IMG/VR virus record: IMGVR_UViG_3300035670_008749
Location: 1-64,000 of that record
DNA from: a virus
Direction: 5' to 3' (one strand)
DNA: 64,000 bases
In this document: positions 61,349-64,000 of the stretch, one piece after another
How the letters are laid out: every line of letters begins with the position of its first letter
Position numbering within the stretch: the first letter of the stretch is position 1
The notes under the pieces: model-generated
What the model was told of the DNA's origin: nothing
The model's database searches: none
The model's input: only the letters and a program-made list of their open reading frames with translations
Position numbers and translations under genes: made by a program

Positions 61349-64000
61349 ATGGCAGGAAGTATAGAATCTAGAATAGATGATTTATTAGGCAAGGATTTTT
61401 CCGAGATGTCTACCGAGGAGATATTAAATATAATATCCGGTGGAAGTGATTTTAATATTCCCTATGAAGATCTACAATCTAAAGAAGGATTCGAAAAAGA
61501 GTTAGATAAAAGCCAAAAAGAAGTTAACTCTATTATAGAAAGTTTAAATCCGCAAAAGCCGCCTATTCCTATAAAAGATATAGAAGATCTTTCTTGTAAT
61601 TATGAAGGCGATGATTTATATAGCAGGATAATTTTAGAAACGCTCAAAAGGGAAGATATTAAGCTGTATAATGAACTTTTGGAGTCTGATGAATACAAAG
61701 GTAATCTACCTGTTTCGGAAAGAGATCTAGGGGTAAAAATAGCGGGTAATAGGGATCTTGGATTTTCTAAAAAGATACCTTCAGAAGGAATTACAAAATA
61801 TCTTAGAAGCAAAAATCCTGAATTTTTAGAAAAAACAAACGAAAAAATATTTGATAATCTGGATCCTTTGTTATTGGGTAAACCTTCTAATTCTGGATCT
61901 AGAAAGAAAAGAAAAATGAATGTATTGGGATTTGAAATTCCTTTACAATTTATAATGAACGGAACTCAAATAGTTCACGTTAAAATTGGTGATGGGGAAA
62001 TAAACTTAGACGGTGCCCTAGAAAAAATAAACAGCATTCTAAAAACACAGAATAGCAATACTAATCCCTGTGATTTCAAAGACGTCGACGAAAATACATC
62101 CTCTGAAAGAATAGATGCTTTTGATGCTAACTTTTATCCCGACGGAGACGACCCAATAATAGATGATGACTGTTTACCAGGTATACCGGAAGATCCTATA
62201 ACTGGCGATCCTATTCTAACAAAATCTAGTTTTGATGAAACATTGGAAGATTTTTGTGATCCTCCGGTCTACGAATTTAAAAGAGAGGAAGTTAATGATC
62301 CCGAACCTCCTAGCGTGGATGTTGATGCTATAGATGCCTGTGTTTCTTCAGCTTTGGATGCAGGTAAAAAATTAGAAGAGGACGTAAAACTTTTAGCTAG
62401 ATGGCAAATGATAGAGAGAAATCTAGAGGAGATACTTTATCACTATGAAGCTATATACGAATATCAAAAATCATTGTATGATAATTGGCTTTCAAGAGTA
62501 CCAAAAAACGAGGGAGGAGATCCCACCGATCTTCAAATTGGAATTTCTATATTGACCTATAGGGATCAGATTTCTATATACCAGAAAGAGTTAATAGATC
62601 AGATACAGAAATACAACAACGATAAGACTATATTTCTTGAGAATAATAACATATTCACTGAAGAGCTATTTCTTTTAGATGTTTATGCTACTGAACTAAG
62701 TGATAGTGATACTGAACAGCTTTTTAATGATCAAATAAATGCCGGATTATCTCCTGTTACATATAATGATTCCACGCAATCTTGGCCTGTTACCGAAGCG
62801 GTTCTTAGATTTAAAGAAAACGTAGAGGACATAAGATCTATCATGATAGAAGGCAACTTTATATCTGTTATAGAAAATAAAATACAAGAAACACAGGATC
62901 TACTAGAAGCGGCGACATCAACACTAGCACAAAGAAAAGATGCTCCTGTTTCAGTAGAAGATGTAGAGAAATCTTTTCTTCCTTCGAATACTGCTACCTC
63001 AGATGTTTATGGACAGGGGAATTCTGCTCTAAACATAAACGAGAGAGTTTTTAAAAGTCCTTTACAACTAAGTTTAACAACCGAGTCATATGCTTATGAT
63101 TCTTATGGATATGATTTCTTAGAAGCACTAAAAGAATTTTCAGTAAGATACAAAACAAACTTTGTTAAATCTAGAGGGGAATTGCAATTTGAGTTATCAT
63201 TTGTTAGCGACTATGGATTTCCTTTACCATACAAAAAAACAAAAAAACCTGCTAAGATAAGTTTTAAGGGTGCTTCCTCTGAGCCTCTATCTGAAGTAAC
63301 TGAACCAGACGAAGAAAAAATAAAAATAGGAAATGAACACGCAGAAAACGGTGGTTTACTTAGTAATTATTCCCCCGAGTATCTAAAGTCTTATCAGTTC
63401 TTAAAAATTAACAATATAAGAACCGGATTTCCCGATGTAGCTAAATTCTATGATTTTATAGAAAAGATAATAAAAAAGAATGACTCTAAGGAAAGCATAA
63501 TTGAAAAAATAGTTGAAGAACGTGGAATACTATATGGAAATCTCATAGAGAAGTCGTCTTCTAATTGGTTATTTTTTACTGCGGAAGAAAGAGGAGATAA
63601 TGATGCTAGGGATCCTTCTAAAACAAGGCCAGCTGGTTTTACCTCAGAAGGAGAGCCCACACCGGTATTTACAGATTTCTATAGTAATTTTAAAACTAAA
63701 TGGAATGCTAAATATCTAGAGAATAAAAATCTGTACGTAAATCCTGCTTTACAAAATCTTAGAACGCAAGCTATTAAAGCTGGAGAGGGATTAGCAAAGA
63801 CATTACCCGCTTCCGATGTTATAGGTATTAGAATTTTAGAAAACTATTTAGATGTAAAAAAGAAATATGAGCAGATAAAGGAAATTATGCTTCTTTCTGC
63901 ACAGAAAATAAGTGAGATAAACGAGACGATTAGTCCAGAGAATGTAGGTAAAAGATTTTCTGATATAAAATGTGCAGGAGCTAACACACCCCCTGCGGAT
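61349..64000 (+). CDS. Large tail/baseplate protein (3' partial)
   Basis: The ATG at 61349 follows the gp5-like stop by one base, and the frame stays open to the right edge (884 codons so far). The product is acidic and begins 'MAGSIESRIDDLLGKDFSEM'. Residues ~330-530 are long helical or coiled-coil segments; the region near 575-620 has beta-like strands ('GELQFELSFVSDYGFPLPY'). Size and position fit a baseplate wedge or tip protein, such as a counterpart of T4 gp7 or gp10, but no specific family is recognised. Confidence 0.65.
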   Translation, partial: MAGSIESRIDDLLGKDFSEMSTEEILNIISGGSDFNIPYEDLQSKEGFEKELDKSQKEVNSIIESLNPQKPPIPIKDIEDLSCNYEGDDLYSRIILETLKREDIKLYNELLESDEYKGNLPVSERDLGVKIAGNRDLGFSKKIPSEGITKYLRSKNPEFLEKTNEKIFDNLDPLLLGKPSNSGSRKKRKMNVLGFEIPLQFIMNGTQIVHVKIGDGEINLDGALEKINSILKTQNSNTNPCDFKDVDENTSSERIDAFDANFYPDGDDPIIDDDCLPGIPEDPITGDPILTKSSFDETLEDFCDPPVYEFKREEVNDPEPPSVDVDAIDACVSSALDAGKKLEEDVKLLARWQMIERNLEEILYHYEAIYEYQKSLYDNWLSRVPKNEGGDPTDLQIGISILTYRDQISIYQKELIDQIQKYNNDKTIFLENNNIFTEELFLLDVYATELSDSDTEQLFNDQINAGLSPVTYNDSTQSWPVTEAVLRFKENVEDIRSIMIEGNFISVIENKIQETQDLLEAATSTLAQRKDAPVSVEDVEKSFLPSNTATSDVYGQGNSALNINERVFKSPLQLSLTTESYAYDSYGYDFLEALKEFSVRYKTNFVKSRGELQFELSFVSDYGFPLPYKKTKKPAKISFKGASSEPLSEVTEPDEEKIKIGNEHAENGGLLSNYSPEYLKSYQFLKINNIRTGFPDVAKFYDFIEKIIKKNDSKESIIEKIVEERGILYGNLIEKSSSNWLFFTAEERGDNDARDPSKTRPAGFTSEGEPTPVFTDFYSNFKTKWNAKYLENKNLYVNPALQNLRTQAIKAGEGLAKTLPASDVIGIRILENYLDVKKKYEQIKEIMLLSAQKISEINETISPENVGKRFSDIKCAGANTPPAD

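Noticed and set aside
1-64000. tRNA genes
   Set aside because: No cloverleaf with T-loop (GGTTCGAATCC-like) was found by eye; a tRNAscan run could still find one.

Overview
The window looks like part of the genome of a large, AT-rich, contractile-tailed bacteriophage of the T4 supergroup. The anchor is a T4 gp23-like major capsid protein (23794-25572). Directly before it is a T4 gp21-type prohead protease fused to a scaffold-like coiled coil. At the right end is a baseplate hub block: LysM protein, gp27-like hub and gp5-like OB-fold protein. Most start codons sit in A/T-rich contexts with no evident Shine-Dalgarno sequence. That, together with fucose, Kdo and ABO-type (GT6) sugar genes, suggests a Bacteroidota host; this is inference. 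Genes are tightly packed and mostly on the plus strand. No stretch over 300 bases lacks a gene; the largest gap is about 138 bases (37424-37561). I saw no tRNA, CRISPR array or insertion sequence.

Layout. 1-6578: tail fibre and adhesin genes, starting with a partial giant fibre that has a collagen-like Gly-Ser/Thr-Ser tract and about eight 80-residue repeats. 6638-13342: first glycan block, containing a 1301-residue glycosyltransferase/heptosyltransferase/methyltransferase fusion, a sugar aminotransferase-like protein, an acetyltransferase and another glycosyltransferase. 13440-18248: small proteins, a UvdE-like protein, an Fpg/Nei glycosylase and a DEDD exonuclease. 18290-30480: head module with NTase-fold protein, putative ejection protein, protease-scaffold fusion, capsid protein and five probable internal head proteins. 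30526-37423: accessory genes on both strands (P-loop kinase, asparagine synthetase, RimK-RimB fusion, Asp/Glu-only protein). 37562-51783: second and larger glycan island of 19 coupled genes, with at least five glycosyltransferases, three FkbM methyltransferases, a GT6 and a GT11 transferase, the GDP-fucose pathway and two Kdo-pathway enzymes. 51823-64000: small genes, a Nudix hydrolase, then tail-tube/baseplate genes running off the right edge.

How it may fit together. The phage makes its own activated sugars (GDP-fucose, probably GDP-4-keto-6-deoxymannose derivatives, and Kdo-8-phosphate) and encodes enough transferases and methyltransferases to build a decorated glycan. The target is not shown. 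It could be the virion (the Ser/Thr-rich collagen-like fibres lie next to the TibC-like heptosyltransferase fusion) or host surface polysaccharide. In the head module, many proteins begin with a short motif of the form aromatic-x-x-hydrophobic-x-Glu-Ser. It resembles the T4 capsid-targeting peptide with its gp21 cleavage site, which suggests a set of proteins packaged in the capsid. A recurrent GATATATA box just upstream of many genes is a candidate late promoter.
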